Shown here: positions 1-9,091 of the stretch, piece by piece
Layout: each line of letters opens with the position of its first letter
Position numbering within the stretch: position 1 is the stretch's first letter
Source of the DNA: Batkoa obscura
Taxonomy: Eukaryota > Entomophthoromycota > Entomophthoromycetes > Entomophthorales > Batkoaceae
Reading direction: 5' to 3'
Length of the DNA stretch: 30,260 bases
Assembly (NCBI GenBank): GCA_030770535.1
Contig: JASVEC010000218.1
Coordinates: forward strand, 1 to 30,260
The notes under the pieces: model-generated
Seen by the model: only the letters and a program-made list of their open reading frames with translations
What the model was told of the DNA's origin: nothing
Databases searched by the model: none
Translations under genes and position numbers: made by a program

Positions 1-60
1 TTTCCACTCAAATAATGTTTAAAAAATGGAAAAATAATGAAACCAAAAAAATACAGCCCT
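1..60 (-). mobile_element. MITE copy 1, cut by window edge
   Basis: Reverse-orientation copy of the 93-99 bp element; only the inner part and one terminus are in the window. The terminus is degenerate (CAGCCCT for CATCCCC) and is followed by ATAT, the usual flank. Confidence 0.7.
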
Positions 61-497
61 ATATAATACATTTAAAGGCTTTAGTTAATTATTTTATTAA
101 CATTTTCAAAATAAGTTTCCATTTATATATGTAACATACAACAATATCTAAAATAATTTATAACTAATTACACCCTAGGTATTAAATAAGCCAAGAGATG
201 AAGTAAAATGCAAAAAATATTATTGCAAGTTCCTACATTGTCAACAAAGCAAATAAAATAAAATCCAGTTTCCAACTTAACTTCGATTATAGAAACTAAT
301 AGATTAAAAATTTACAACACATGAAGATTTTATAGAGTTCAATAATAAATCATAATTTAAATACTTGTGATTGTCTTGTTTATCCTTAATGGACAAATAA
401 AAAAAACAAAATAGTTACAATGGCACAATGATAAGCTCTTTTTGTAAAATTATAATGGTGTTAGACCATTTGGACTTATTGCAATTTCATAATATAT

Positions 498-587
498 GGA
501 TTATTTTTTTGCTTAGGAATTTTGTTAACAATCTTTCCACACAAATAACGCTTAAAAATAGAAAAGTGAAATCAAAAAAAACACTCA
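498..587 (-). mobile_element. MITE copy 2, diverged
   Basis: Reverse-orientation copy. The core TTCCACACAAATAACGCTTA matches the family core with changes. ATAT precedes the left end; the right terminus is eroded. Confidence 0.65.
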
Positions 588-1130
588 CATGTAATTGCAA
601 GTGCCCTAAAAATTTCAGAAGTTTGTTATGAAATTATTTACTTTACAGAACAAAAGCATCGGCGAGAAAATCAGGTGTAATTAGAGTATACAATTTTTTT
701 AATGCTCTTCGAAAATCTAAAAGATTTATTTACTATCAACTATCTTTATTGTACCTCTAAGGAGGTATTGATGAAGTCGTATAAATCTACAAATAAATTG
801 AAATTGAAATTTAATTAGCATAAAGGATTACCCCTAAAATGTGCTATTATCATCTAACAAAAAGCGAATTATACTAATTATTATTCATCAAAGCTATCAA
901 ATTAAACCATTATTAAAATAGACATGATATTCCTTTCTTATAAACTATCAATTAGAAACATATCAAAAAAAGAAAACAGAATAAATAAAAACAAAGTACA
1001 ATCAAATGATATGCTCAATTTATGCTTTTGTAATTTCCGTTTAGTGTAATATAGTTGGGTTCTTTACTAAACTTCTAGTTAGAATACTTACACAAACCTC
1101 ATGATTATATAGTTTGGTTTTTTAGCATAC

Positions 1131-1226
1131 GGTGATGTTTTTTAGCTTCATCGCTTTTTCTATTTTTTAAGCGCTATTTGAGTGGAAAAGTTATTGTAAA
1201 ATTCTTAGACACAAAAATACATCCCC
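1131..1226 (+). mobile_element. MITE copy 3
   Basis: Forward copy with ends GGTGATGT and ACATCCCC. Flanks are ATAC on the left and ATAT on the right, so one flank base has changed if ATAT was the duplicated target. The core reads AAGCGCTATTTGAGTGG. Confidence 0.8.
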
Positions 1227-1638
1227 ATATGATGAAAATCAAGAATCTAATTTGTTGGGTCACTAAATGCTATTCTTATTTTTATTTTTTATTTTTATTT
1301 TTATTTTTGTTTTTTTATTTTTTATTTTTCTTAATAAATAACATTGACTATATACTATTTCGATGTATGTTAGAAAAGAGTGAAGAAATAGTATAGTAAA
1401 AATGTAAAATTCAACTACTATCAAAATTATATTTTGTTTTACCAAAAACGATTAAATTTTGAAAAATAAAAAACTTTATTAAACTTTACATCATTTAAGA
1501 ATAAACTGCAAGATGAGGGGCTTGTTGTAATTAAAACAATGGAAATAGCAATTACAATACTTTAAAAATAAAATTGTACAATAGCAATATTATTATACTA
1601 TAAGAATATAGCTAACATCCCACGTGTAGTTTAATAGA

Positions 1639-1646
1639 TATAAAAG
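1639..1646 (+). promoter_or_regulatory. TATA box of phosphodiesterase gene
   Basis: TATAAAAG lies 66 bases before the ATG at 1712, leaving room for a short leader. It is a good match to a core TATA element; transcription start is not visible. Confidence 0.6.
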
Positions 1647-1711
1647 AGGTAAATGGAAGTAGGCTTACAATTAACAACAATCAAAAGTTTTATTAAAACA
1701 ATTACTAAAAA

Positions 1712-2572
1712 ATGAAAGTGTTTAGCTTACTAGTTTCCGGTTTATTATGCTTAGATTCCATCAACAGTCAAGATATTGAAAGAGTAGTCTTCATTGGTTT
1801 AGATGGAGCTGGTAATTTTTATAAAGAAATCGATACACCTAATATCAAAAAATTGTTTGCTTCTGGTGCTTATACTAACTTTGCTCAAGCTATGAAGCCA
1901 ACCTGGTCTGGACAAAATTGGGGCTCTATGTTAACCGGAGTTAATCCTAATAAGCATGGGGTTACTAATAGTAATATCAATGATCACTACTACAACAAGA
2001 AAGAATACCCTACTATCTTTAAAACTATCTTAAATTTTGATGCTAACGCTACTATTGCTTCTATTGTTTCTTGGACTCCTTTGAATAAAGGACTTACTGA
2101 AGAAGGCTTAAAGTTGACTAAAGTTACTGACAACGATGATAATATTGTTGCTCCAACTTTAGACTTTATCAGTAACTACGGAAAAGAAGCTAAATTCATG
2201 TTTGTTGATTTTAGTGATATTGATAATACTGGGCATGGGAAAGGATGGATGGGTAAAGAATATATAGCTAAATATAAATTAATCGATAGCTATATTGGTA
2301 AGATTGTCCACAAGCTTCAAGAAACTCAACTACTTGAATCTACCTTAATTTTAGTCACCGCTGATCATGGCGGTATCGGGACTAGCCATGGTGGTAATAC
2401 TCTCCAAGAAACTCAAATCCTATTTGGTGCTTCTGGTCCTGGTATTTCTCCAAAACAATTGCCTTCTAATACTGTACGTAATATGGACATCTTTGCTATC
2501 ACTTTAAAAGCTTTAAATATTCCACTACCTTCTTATATTGATTCCAAAGTACCAGCTAATCTTTTTGATTAA
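1712..2572 (+). CDS. Secreted type I phosphodiesterase / nucleotide pyrophosphatase family protein
   Basis: Intronless, 286 residues. Residues 1-20 look like a signal peptide, so the enzyme probably works outside the cell or in the secretory path, hydrolysing phosphodiester or phosphate ester bonds with two metal ions. The alkaline phosphatase superfamily pattern is complete: metal ligand Asp31 (FIGLDGAG), a candidate nucleophile Ser66 in PTWSGQNWGS followed by the usual TG and HGV, Asp171 and His175 in DNTGHG, Asp218-His219 in TADHGG, and His226 in SHGG. Family members with this nucleophile position usually carry Thr; Ser here is my alignment by eye. It is shorter than animal NPP ectodomains and lacks their extra domains. 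The ATG chosen follows a TATA box and gives the signal peptide. The substrate cannot be read from sequence. Unlike most neighbours on this side of the window it has no introns. Confidence 0.85.
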   Translation: MKVFSLLVSGLLCLDSINSQDIERVVFIGLDGAGNFYKEIDTPNIKKLFASGAYTNFAQAMKPTWSGQNWGSMLTGVNPNKHGVTNSNINDHYYNKKEYPTIFKTILNFDANATIASIVSWTPLNKGLTEEGLKLTKVTDNDDNIVAPTLDFISNYGKEAKFMFVDFSDIDNTGHGKGWMGKEYIAKYKLIDSYIGKIVHKLQETQLLESTLILVTADHGGIGTSHGGNTLQETQILFGASGPGISPKQLPSNTVRNMDIFAITLKALNIPLPSYIDSKVPANLFD

Positions 2573-2803
2573 ATAAAAAATAGAGTTTTATTACATGGAT
2601 ACTCTTAGTACCCTTTTTGTCCTTCTAAGTTTTAGTTTCCATACATAATATAGTGTAGGTGTGATATACTAAGATTTTTTAATACATTTAAATAACTGTA
2701 TATTATTAATACATCTTTCTAAAGATAAATCGATTTTGTTAATAGAATCCTTTCAAAGATCTTAGTGAGGAATGATTAATGAATGACATCATCCCAAAAG
2801 CAG

Positions 2804-2811
2804 TATAAAAA
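2804..2811 (+). promoter_or_regulatory. TATA box of dienelactone hydrolase gene
   Basis: TATAAAAA lies 56 bases before the ATG at 2860. A TGACATCA sequence (similar to bZIP sites) lies just upstream at 2784-2791; its use is not shown. Confidence 0.5.
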
Positions 2812-2859
2812 CTCGATTTGTGAATTTATATTTCAATAATTTAACTTTTAATACAAAAA

Positions 2860-3693
2860 ATGTCAATTCCAAAAGCATGTTGTACTTTGCCACCTGTAGT
2901 TTCAAACTATGAACCAAAGGGAAATAAAGCCAAGGTAGAAGATTTCGAATACTACATCATTGGAGAAGAGCATAAAAAAACCATCTTTTGTTGCTATGAT
3001 ATCTTTGGGTTCCATAACAACACCCTTCAATTCGTAGATCTTTTATCCCAAGCTGGTTACAGAGTAATCGTTCCTGATTTTTTCCGTGGAAAACCTTGGT
3101 CTTTAGATAATTTTCCACCTAAAAAGTAACTGTTTATTATAATACCAAAGTAACATTTATTTATTTGTTGTTAATTAGTTATCAAGAGCTTAAACAATGG
3201 GGGTTTGTTGATAACAATTGGGAAAATAGGGTTTATAAAGACTTACAAGTTTTAATTAAACACTTTAATATTGACACTGAAAAAGATCAAACTGGTATTA
3301 TTGGATTTTGTTGGGGCGGCAAAATGGTAGTTGAAGCTCTTAAGCTTTCTAAGCCTATTTTTAAAGCTGGTGCCGCTCTCCATCCAGCTGCTCTCACTGA
3401 GCAAGATTTTAAAGAAATCAATTATCCATTTTTATTTATCCCCACTAAAGATGAATCCGAAATCGTAAATTTGAATTATTGATTCATGATAATATATATA
3501 ACATATTTTATAGATTCCTTTCTTTGATCAAATTAAACCTTCAGCCCTCACTCAATCTGAAAAACATGAGTTTACTCAAACTTTCCATGGGTTTGCAGCT
3601 GCTAGAGGTGACTTTACAAATGAAGAAAATCGTAAGCTTACTACTGATGCTATCAATATTACAGCCACTTTCTTTTCAAAACATTTAGTTTAA
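2860..3693 (+). CDS. Dienelactone hydrolase family protein (3 exons)
   Basis: Exons 2860-3125, 3179-3464 and 3514-3693 join to 243 residues; introns are 53 and 49 bases with GTAACT and GTAAAT donors and TTAG/ATAG acceptors. The alpha/beta hydrolase shows the family's Cys nucleophile, Cys133 in GFCWGG, with Asp180 (PTKDES) and His209 (TFHGFAAARGD) as the rest of the triad. The spacing and the C-terminal HGF.A.RG motif match the fungal cytosolic dienelactone hydrolase group that includes yeast Aim2. No signal peptide is visible, so a cytosolic enzyme is likely. The physiological substrate is not known for most members. The intron placement restores one continuous frame and the two last exons carry the conserved Asp and His, which supports the model. 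Confidence 0.9.
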
Positions 3694-3880
3694 AATAAAA
3701 TTTAATACATGTATCTTAATTATGTGAATTTTTTCCCTTGATATACGTGTCACTTATGAAATTTTCATTTTTATCTGATTATTTAAAAATTTTAGTCACC
3801 CACTTTTATAGCCAATAAAACTCAAAGTATAAGCAACTAACAAAAATATATTGACAAGCTCAAACTTTTTTTAACAATAA

Positions 3881-4588
3881 ATGAGATCTTTAATAGCAGC
3901 CTTCAAGCAAGCAAATTCATTACTTAACTTTTATCCAAGGCTAAACCAGCTAGCGATTAATTCACTTCAACAGGAGACAAATAGGGGCTTTTTGACGTAT
4001 ACAACGCCAGATAAGCCGGTTCAAAAGAAACAAAAAGAAGGTAGAAGACCACGAAATCAGGAAATACAAAGTAAATATGTACAGCTTATTGATGCTGAAG
4101 GACAAAAACAAGGTGTCAAACCAGTATGGAAAATATTGAAAGAAATGGATTTAACTACCCATGTATTAATGCAATTAGACAACTCTGAAAATCCAATCTG
4201 TCGAATTTATAATATTAAACAATTATATGAAAGAGAAAAACAATTGCAAGCAAATAAAAAACAAAATAGTATTTCACTTAAAGAATTCAAATTATCCATA
4301 TTAATTGGTGAGCATGATCTTAATACCAAAGTTAATTTGGCTAAAAAATGCCTTCAAAAAGGGAATTTAGCTCAGTTTCAAGTGTCTGGATCCACAAGAA
4401 ATAAGAAAAAATTAAAGCTGGAAGAACCAAGGGTTAAAGAGTATTTAGCTAAAGTTTGTGATTTGTTAGAACCCATCGCTGCTACCCATAAACCTCCAAG
4501 TATTGTCGAAGGTGAAGGCTATGTTACATTTAAACTTAAAAAGGAAAAAACTAAGGAGAAAGTTAAAGGAAATAAAGAAGAATTATAG
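3881..4588 (+). CDS. MTIF3: Mitochondrial translation initiation factor IF-3
   Basis: Single exon, 235 residues. About 40 N-terminal residues are basic and Ser/Leu-rich, fitting a mitochondrial targeting sequence. The N-domain begins at PRNQEIQSKYVQLIDAEGQ and contains a PICRIYNIKQLYE segment like bacterial PVCKIMDYGKF. The C-domain starts with KEFKLSILIGEHDLNTKV, close to bacterial KEIKLRPKIDEHDY, and runs on through a region matching the second IF-3 half. A Lys-rich tail (residues about 215-235) is extra. The protein binds the small mitochondrial ribosomal subunit and keeps subunits apart for initiation. It is convergent with the V-ATPase gene, 209 bases away. Identification rests on the order of motifs by eye. 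Confidence 0.85.
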   Translation: MRSLIAAFKQANSLLNFYPRLNQLAINSLQQETNRGFLTYTTPDKPVQKKQKEGRRPRNQEIQSKYVQLIDAEGQKQGVKPVWKILKEMDLTTHVLMQLDNSENPICRIYNIKQLYEREKQLQANKKQNSISLKEFKLSILIGEHDLNTKVNLAKKCLQKGNLAQFQVSGSTRNKKKLKLEEPRVKEYLAKVCDLLEPIAATHKPPSIVEGEGYVTFKLKKEKTKEKVKGNKEEL

Positions 4589-4797
4589 ATTGTTATCATT
4601 TTAATTTAAATATTTCATTTTTTATACTTGGATAATTTGTACATATCATTTTTTCAATATAAAAATAACCTTTTACTTGTTAGATTTATTATTCTCTATA
4701 TTAATTAAAAAAGACTTCAATTAAAATAAATCTGTTTACTTGGAAAGTAAAATCAAATAAAACTTAATGATATAGAAAACCCATTTAATAAAGTGTA

Positions 4798-5841
4798 TTA
4801 GTTATAGAATTTACGATTTGGGGAAGGACCAAACAAAGAGTAACGGATTTGAGGTAACATCTAAGCAGTTAAATTAACAAAGTTGGCTTACAAAAAAAAA
4901 TAAACTTACTTGTTCTTTTAATTGTTCTAAACGAGATTCTAAAGTATTTTCAACTTTGATTCTGCCATTAAGGCATGATAAGATGATACCACCATTACTG
5001 AAAAATAATTTAATATAATTATTATATATTTTATCTATAAAAGTTACCTGTCAGCTGGTAAATAATGGCTATCAATTTCAACTTTAACAGGGTAGTTAAA
5101 TTGTTCTTCAAAGATCTTAGAAGCATGTTCAGAAGCTTGTTTGACTAAATCAACATCACTTTCACGACAAGCAATGGTTACATTTTCTTCCATGAGTTGA
5201 TAGAAACCCTAAATTTTAATAATCAATTTATAAGCTATTGAAAATAATAAAGCTTACTTGTAAAACCAGGTCATTTAAAAAAGCTGTATATTTTTCTTTA
5301 TCTTGTGGTATAGCTTTAAGTTTTTCACCAGCGGTTTCAAAAAGTTCATTAAGTAAACTTTGTCTTTCCCCTAATACTTCAAGACGTGATTTGTTTGTTA
5401 AAGTGGACTTAGCGCTAATTGAATTAATTCATTATTAACTTTTTAATCAACTTTTTCTATTGCTTACATAATCTTTTCAACTTCTACTTGTTTGGTTTTA
5501 CGCTCAAATACAGACTCAATATTAATTGACTCTTGACGTACAATTTTGGCCTAAATAAAAAGATTAATTACGGCTCTTATTTTCAAACAAAAGTATTTAC
5601 CTTTTCGATATTGAATTCTTCATCGGCCTTAAAAATAGAAATTAACATCCCTTGTTTAAAAATTTTGATAAAATCTACCTTAACTTTAATTTCTCTAGCT
5701 TTTTCTAAGGCTTCTTGTTTAATGAAAGCAATCTAAAATCAAATTTTAATCCCTAGATCTTCTCAATATAATAATTAAACTCACCATCTTTCTCATTTCA
5801 GCGTATACTTCTTCATCATTTAAAGCACGAGTTGAAGCCAT
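4798..5841 (-). CDS. VMA4: V-type proton ATPase subunit E (8 exons)
   Basis: Reading the minus strand, exons are 5785-5841, 5679-5732, 5601-5627, 5468-5550, 5258-5414, 5048-5208, 4910-4997 and 4798-4860, giving 229 residues, close to yeast Vma4. All seven introns have GT-AG ends, and the third exon is only 27 bases. The product starts MASTRALNDEEVYAEMRKM, continues IAFIKQEALEKAREIKVK and ends LFGPSPNRKFYN, all matching the family. The long N-terminal helix forms the peripheral stalk with subunit G; the C-terminal part contacts the V1 head. The enzyme acidifies vacuoles and endosomes. It is transcribed away from the Vps38/UVRAG-like gene across a 475-base shared upstream region. Confidence 0.93.
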
Positions 5842-6316
5842 TTTATAAAGTTTATCTGTTTTTAAAAAAAAATGAAATCTATCTTTTTTTAATTAGTTGC
5901 CACCTTCAATTGAGTTTTCAGTTTCTACGTAATTTTAGCAAATGAAATCATGGATTAGTGGATTATTTTTTGCGTTCTTTTTATGAGTGGAGAATTAATC
6001 AGTTAGTAGTTATTGGAATTTAAACTTGAGTTATTACGTATTATTATGTTATTAGAGTGTTAGCTTTATTTTCTATATACCTAAAGCTGTTTTTATATGG
6101 AACAATTTAACTATATGAACTTAATCTAATATTCAAATATTATAAATTAATGCTTTTTTGTTTTTTTGGTAATAATAATAATAAATTTTTATTCCCGCTA
6201 AATAATTCTTATCAGAAAAGAGCATAAATTCTACTTTCTGCAATAATTACGCTTGTCAATAATTACAATTTTAATGAACTCACTTTTTCAATAAAATTAT
6301 TTATTATAATAATAAA
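5842..6316. promoter_or_regulatory. Shared upstream region of VMA4 and Vps38/UVRAG-like gene
   Basis: Non-coding, AT-rich 475 bases between two divergent start codons. It must carry both promoters. I see no TATA box that stands out, no repeat copy, and no coding sequence that could be a missing N-terminal exon of the Vps38/UVRAG gene. A short (TAA)n run lies near 6172-6184. Confidence 0.5.
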
Positions 6317-7622
6317 ATGAATTCAAAACAAAAGGCACAACTAAAATATTTTAAACCAGTAACGATGGGTCATGATAGTGTTTCTTATTCCTTAGAAGAT
6401 GCTTTAAAGTAATTTATTTTATCTTTACATTTTATTAAACTAGTTATTAAGTTGAGTAAAAGTATGCTACAAAAAGAAAAAGAAGTTCAACAAGTATTAT
6501 TAGAAGATAATATAATTGATTTAAAACAGTTAAAATTATTGGTAATTTAAAAAGATGAGTAAATTGTTAACAATTAAATTTAAGAATATACATATAGGAT
6601 TCAATCTCCAGGATAAAACAAGGGATTGATCAAAAGAAAGAAAGTATATTAAAAGTAATCCAAGAGATTGAAAAACAAAGTGAACATAAGGAAAAATTGA
6701 TCGAAAAAAATCAAATAAAAAAAGAAGCTTTGGATAGGAACAAAACACTGTTAAATAAACATCGTTTTAATTTATCGGATCAAAACATTGTCTTAGAACA
6801 AACTCAGTAATTTTTATATATGATTTTATTTATTAAACTAATGAATATTATTATTTTTTAAAAATAGTATATTAAACTTAGACCAAATTAGAATGTTAAA
6901 ACAAAGGAGGAAAAGTTTAATTAATGAGTTACACTCGATTTTTCCCATAGAAAAAGTAAGCCTTCACATACTCTTTTTATCAAACCCACATAATCCTTAA
7001 CATTTGCAGTGTCTTGACTTGACAAACACATATACGATACGAGACATCACTATCAAGCTGCCTTTAGATTCAGGTAAATATACTTTATATAACTTTATAG
7101 TAAAATTTCAATATAGAAATAGTCATAATATTATTTAAAAGTTATATATTTTAATCACTTTGCTTACCCTTGTTGTGTCATAAAAGAAGTGAACCATCAA
7201 AACTTAAATATTGCGTTGGGTTATTTAGCCCAATTAGTTAATTGTTTAGCTATGTATTTAAATGTGGATTTATGTTTTCCTATCACAGCTTTTGGCTCAG
7301 AGACAACGATCACGAACCCATTGATATTAGAAGGTATTCAGGTGTAAGTATCTATTCATACAACACATGATAAGAAACTAATTTTTAATTTTAATTTCAG
7401 CTTTCCCTTATACCTAAAAAGGAAAATTAATCCAAAAGATTTTCAAACAGCTACTTTTTTATTTAATAAAAATGTTGAACAGGTAATTTAATTTTTGATC
7501 CTTATTAATTTATTTACATGAATTTTTAGCTTCTAAATACGATAAATTTAACTACAACGACATTAAGTAATCCTTTGGAAAATTTAAATTTATTGATGTA
7601 TGAGTTGATGCATCCCGAGTAA
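6317..7622 (+). CDS. Vps38/UVRAG/Atg14 family protein (8 exons)
   Basis: Exons 6317-6408, 6457-6541, 6598-6806, 6868-6955, 7010-7073, 7187-7343, 7401-7482 and 7530-7622 give 289 residues. The second exon could instead begin at 6463, removing two residues. A coiled coil (about residues 30-130, rich in Lys, Glu and Gln) is followed by LKQRRKSLINELHSIFPIE, TYTIRDITIKLP, LGYLAQLVNCLAMYLNV and FPLYLKRK with LFNKNVEQLL, the signature run of UVRAG and yeast Vps38. Such proteins bind Vps34-Vps15-Vps30/Beclin 1 in endosomal sorting (or autophagy for Atg14). The animal N-terminal C2 domain is absent and no upstream exon is visible, so this is a compact form of coiled coil plus C-terminal domain. The sixth intron-spanning gap (7074-7186, 113 bases) is longer than the others and could hide a small exon. 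Confidence 0.8.
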
Positions 7623-7782
7623 TTTCATTTTGATTTGATAATGAGCAGTAGTTGAAAGGCGAATCAAAACTTAAGCTAATATTGAAATACATATTGAATT
7701 GTGTAAAAAAGTACACATTTATTTCTTTAATAAAATTTAATAATAAAACTTAAAAAATAAAAATAAAAATAAATTAGTCCTT

Positions 7783-8307
7783 TTATTCCAATATTTCTTT
7801 ACTTTCTTTTATATCTTTTCCTTCGTCCATTTCTTGAATAATGAATTTTGCTCTTTTATTATATAACCAATGATAATATTGTTTTTCATGTAAAAATACA
7901 ACGTTTTCTTGAAGATGAATTGATTCCCGAAAACTGCGATTTTGCAACAAATCTAAAAAATAGAATGCGATGGGGTAACTATAAAAGTAAAAGATAATGA
8001 TGAACATTAATAATGGAAATGGATTAATAAAAAAACAAAAAACTTACTTAACATATTGACAATAAGGTTGTTGTTTCCAATATAATAAATAATCCAAATA
8101 ATTAATAAATTCTTCTTCTTGAAAATAGTCTTGTTGAGATAGAACTAAAACAAATTATTAATTATTAATCAACTTTCTCTTCTTTGTATTTTATTAAGAT
8201 TATATTGAATTTAACTTACAATTAATGTACCAAGGATTGGATAAACTAGAAATAAATTCCAATTCCGCGGTAAATCGTTGATCTATTTGTAATTCTTCCG
8301 CATTCAT
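7783..8307 (-). CDS. MED31: Mediator complex subunit 31 (3 exons)
   Basis: Minus-strand exons 8220-8307, 8048-8144 and 7783-7978 give 126 residues. The product contains RFTAELEFISSLSNPWYINF, then a QDYFQEEEFINYLDYLLYWK segment, then YPIAFYFLDLLQNRSFRESI and HEKQYYHWLYNKRAK. This order and spacing match Soh1/Med31, the most conserved Mediator subunit, which sits in the middle module and binds Med7. A C-terminal tail of about 20 acidic residues is extra. It converges on the Vps38/UVRAG-like gene with 160 bases between stop codons. Introns are 75 and 69 bases. Confidence 0.93.
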
Positions 8308-8407
8308 ACTATAGTATGGACAAATAAACAGGGGATTTTTTTAAAATTCAAAAATTTAAAAATTCAAAAAAAGTCAAATATTAAAATGAGTTTAAGAAAT
8401 AATATGA

Positions 8408-8500
8408 GGGGATTTTTTTGACTTCATTGCTTTTTCCATTTTTAAGCACTATTTGAGCGGAAAATTTGAGTAAAATTCTTAAACACAAAAATACATTTAC
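8408..8500 (+). mobile_element. MITE copy 4
   Basis: Forward copy starting GGGGATTT; the right end is eroded (CATTTAC for CATCCCC). The core AAGCACTATTTGAGCGG is intact. Confidence 0.75.
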
Positions 8501-8552
8501 ATACATTAAAAATAAGGGAATTACCAAAAAAACAGATCCAGTCAAAAACGAA

Positions 8553-8661
8553 TATATTTATTTGTTTATCTACTCATAGTTTTTTTGTAAAAATTCCACT
8601 AAGTTTTCAATTCAATAGCGCCTAAAAAGTGGTAAAGACCTTAAACCAAAAGACAACCCTA
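8553..8661 (-). mobile_element. Probable old MITE copy
   Basis: Strongly diverged reverse copy recognised from TTCAATAGCGCCTAAAAAGT and the following AAACCAAAAGACAACCCT. Ends are uncertain. Confidence 0.45.
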
Positions 8662-8742
8662 TTTAATCAATTTGAAATTTAATCCAACAAACGTCTTTAT
8701 TATATACACACATTATAACCATAATCCAAATTTCTAATATAT

Positions 8743-8838
8743 GAGGATGTATTTGATTTCATCACTTTTTCCATTTTTCAAGCATTGTTTGAGTGAAAAG
8801 ATTGTTAGTTAAATTCTTAAACACAAAAATGCATCCCC
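8743..8838 (+). mobile_element. MITE copy 5 with ATAT duplication
   Basis: Forward copy, ends GAGGATGT and GCATCCCC, flanked on both sides by ATAT (8739-8742 and 8839-8842). Confidence 0.8.
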
Positions 8839-9091
8839 ATATGCTGTATATATATGACAGCAAAAAATGGAGAGCTTTGTACAAATGTGTACAGTGAAAT
8901 GACCTTATCTATTTTTTAACTTATCAATTATTTAACTCATTTTAAAATTACATTAATTTCTTAAAAAACTCGAAATATAAAACCACTCAACATAAAAACA
9001 CACACAAAATATTAAAAAAATATTAGTAAATAAAAAATAGCTCTATAACTTTATTTCATATCCTTTATTCCCTCCACTTTTCTTCACCATT

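Larger units (their letters stand above)
1..1711. other. Gene-free AT-rich stretch
   Basis: No open frame here looks like a gene: the longest frames fall in repeat copies or T-rich runs. The stretch holds three copies of the 8 bp-TIR element listed separately and a T-rich low-complexity run at about 1274-1330 built from ATTTTT units. The promoter of the phosphodiesterase gene occupies its right end. Confidence 0.6.
8308..9091. other. Intergenic stretch with repeat copies
   Basis: Between the start of MED31 and the stop of KRE33. It contains three copies of the short element (listed separately) and no convincing gene. Position 8879-8892 can form a small hairpin (GTACA-AATG-TGTAC). Confidence 0.5.

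Noticed and set aside
1178-1396. Open frame of 72 residues
   Set aside because: It starts inside MITE copy 3 and is mostly a translation of the T-rich low-complexity run.
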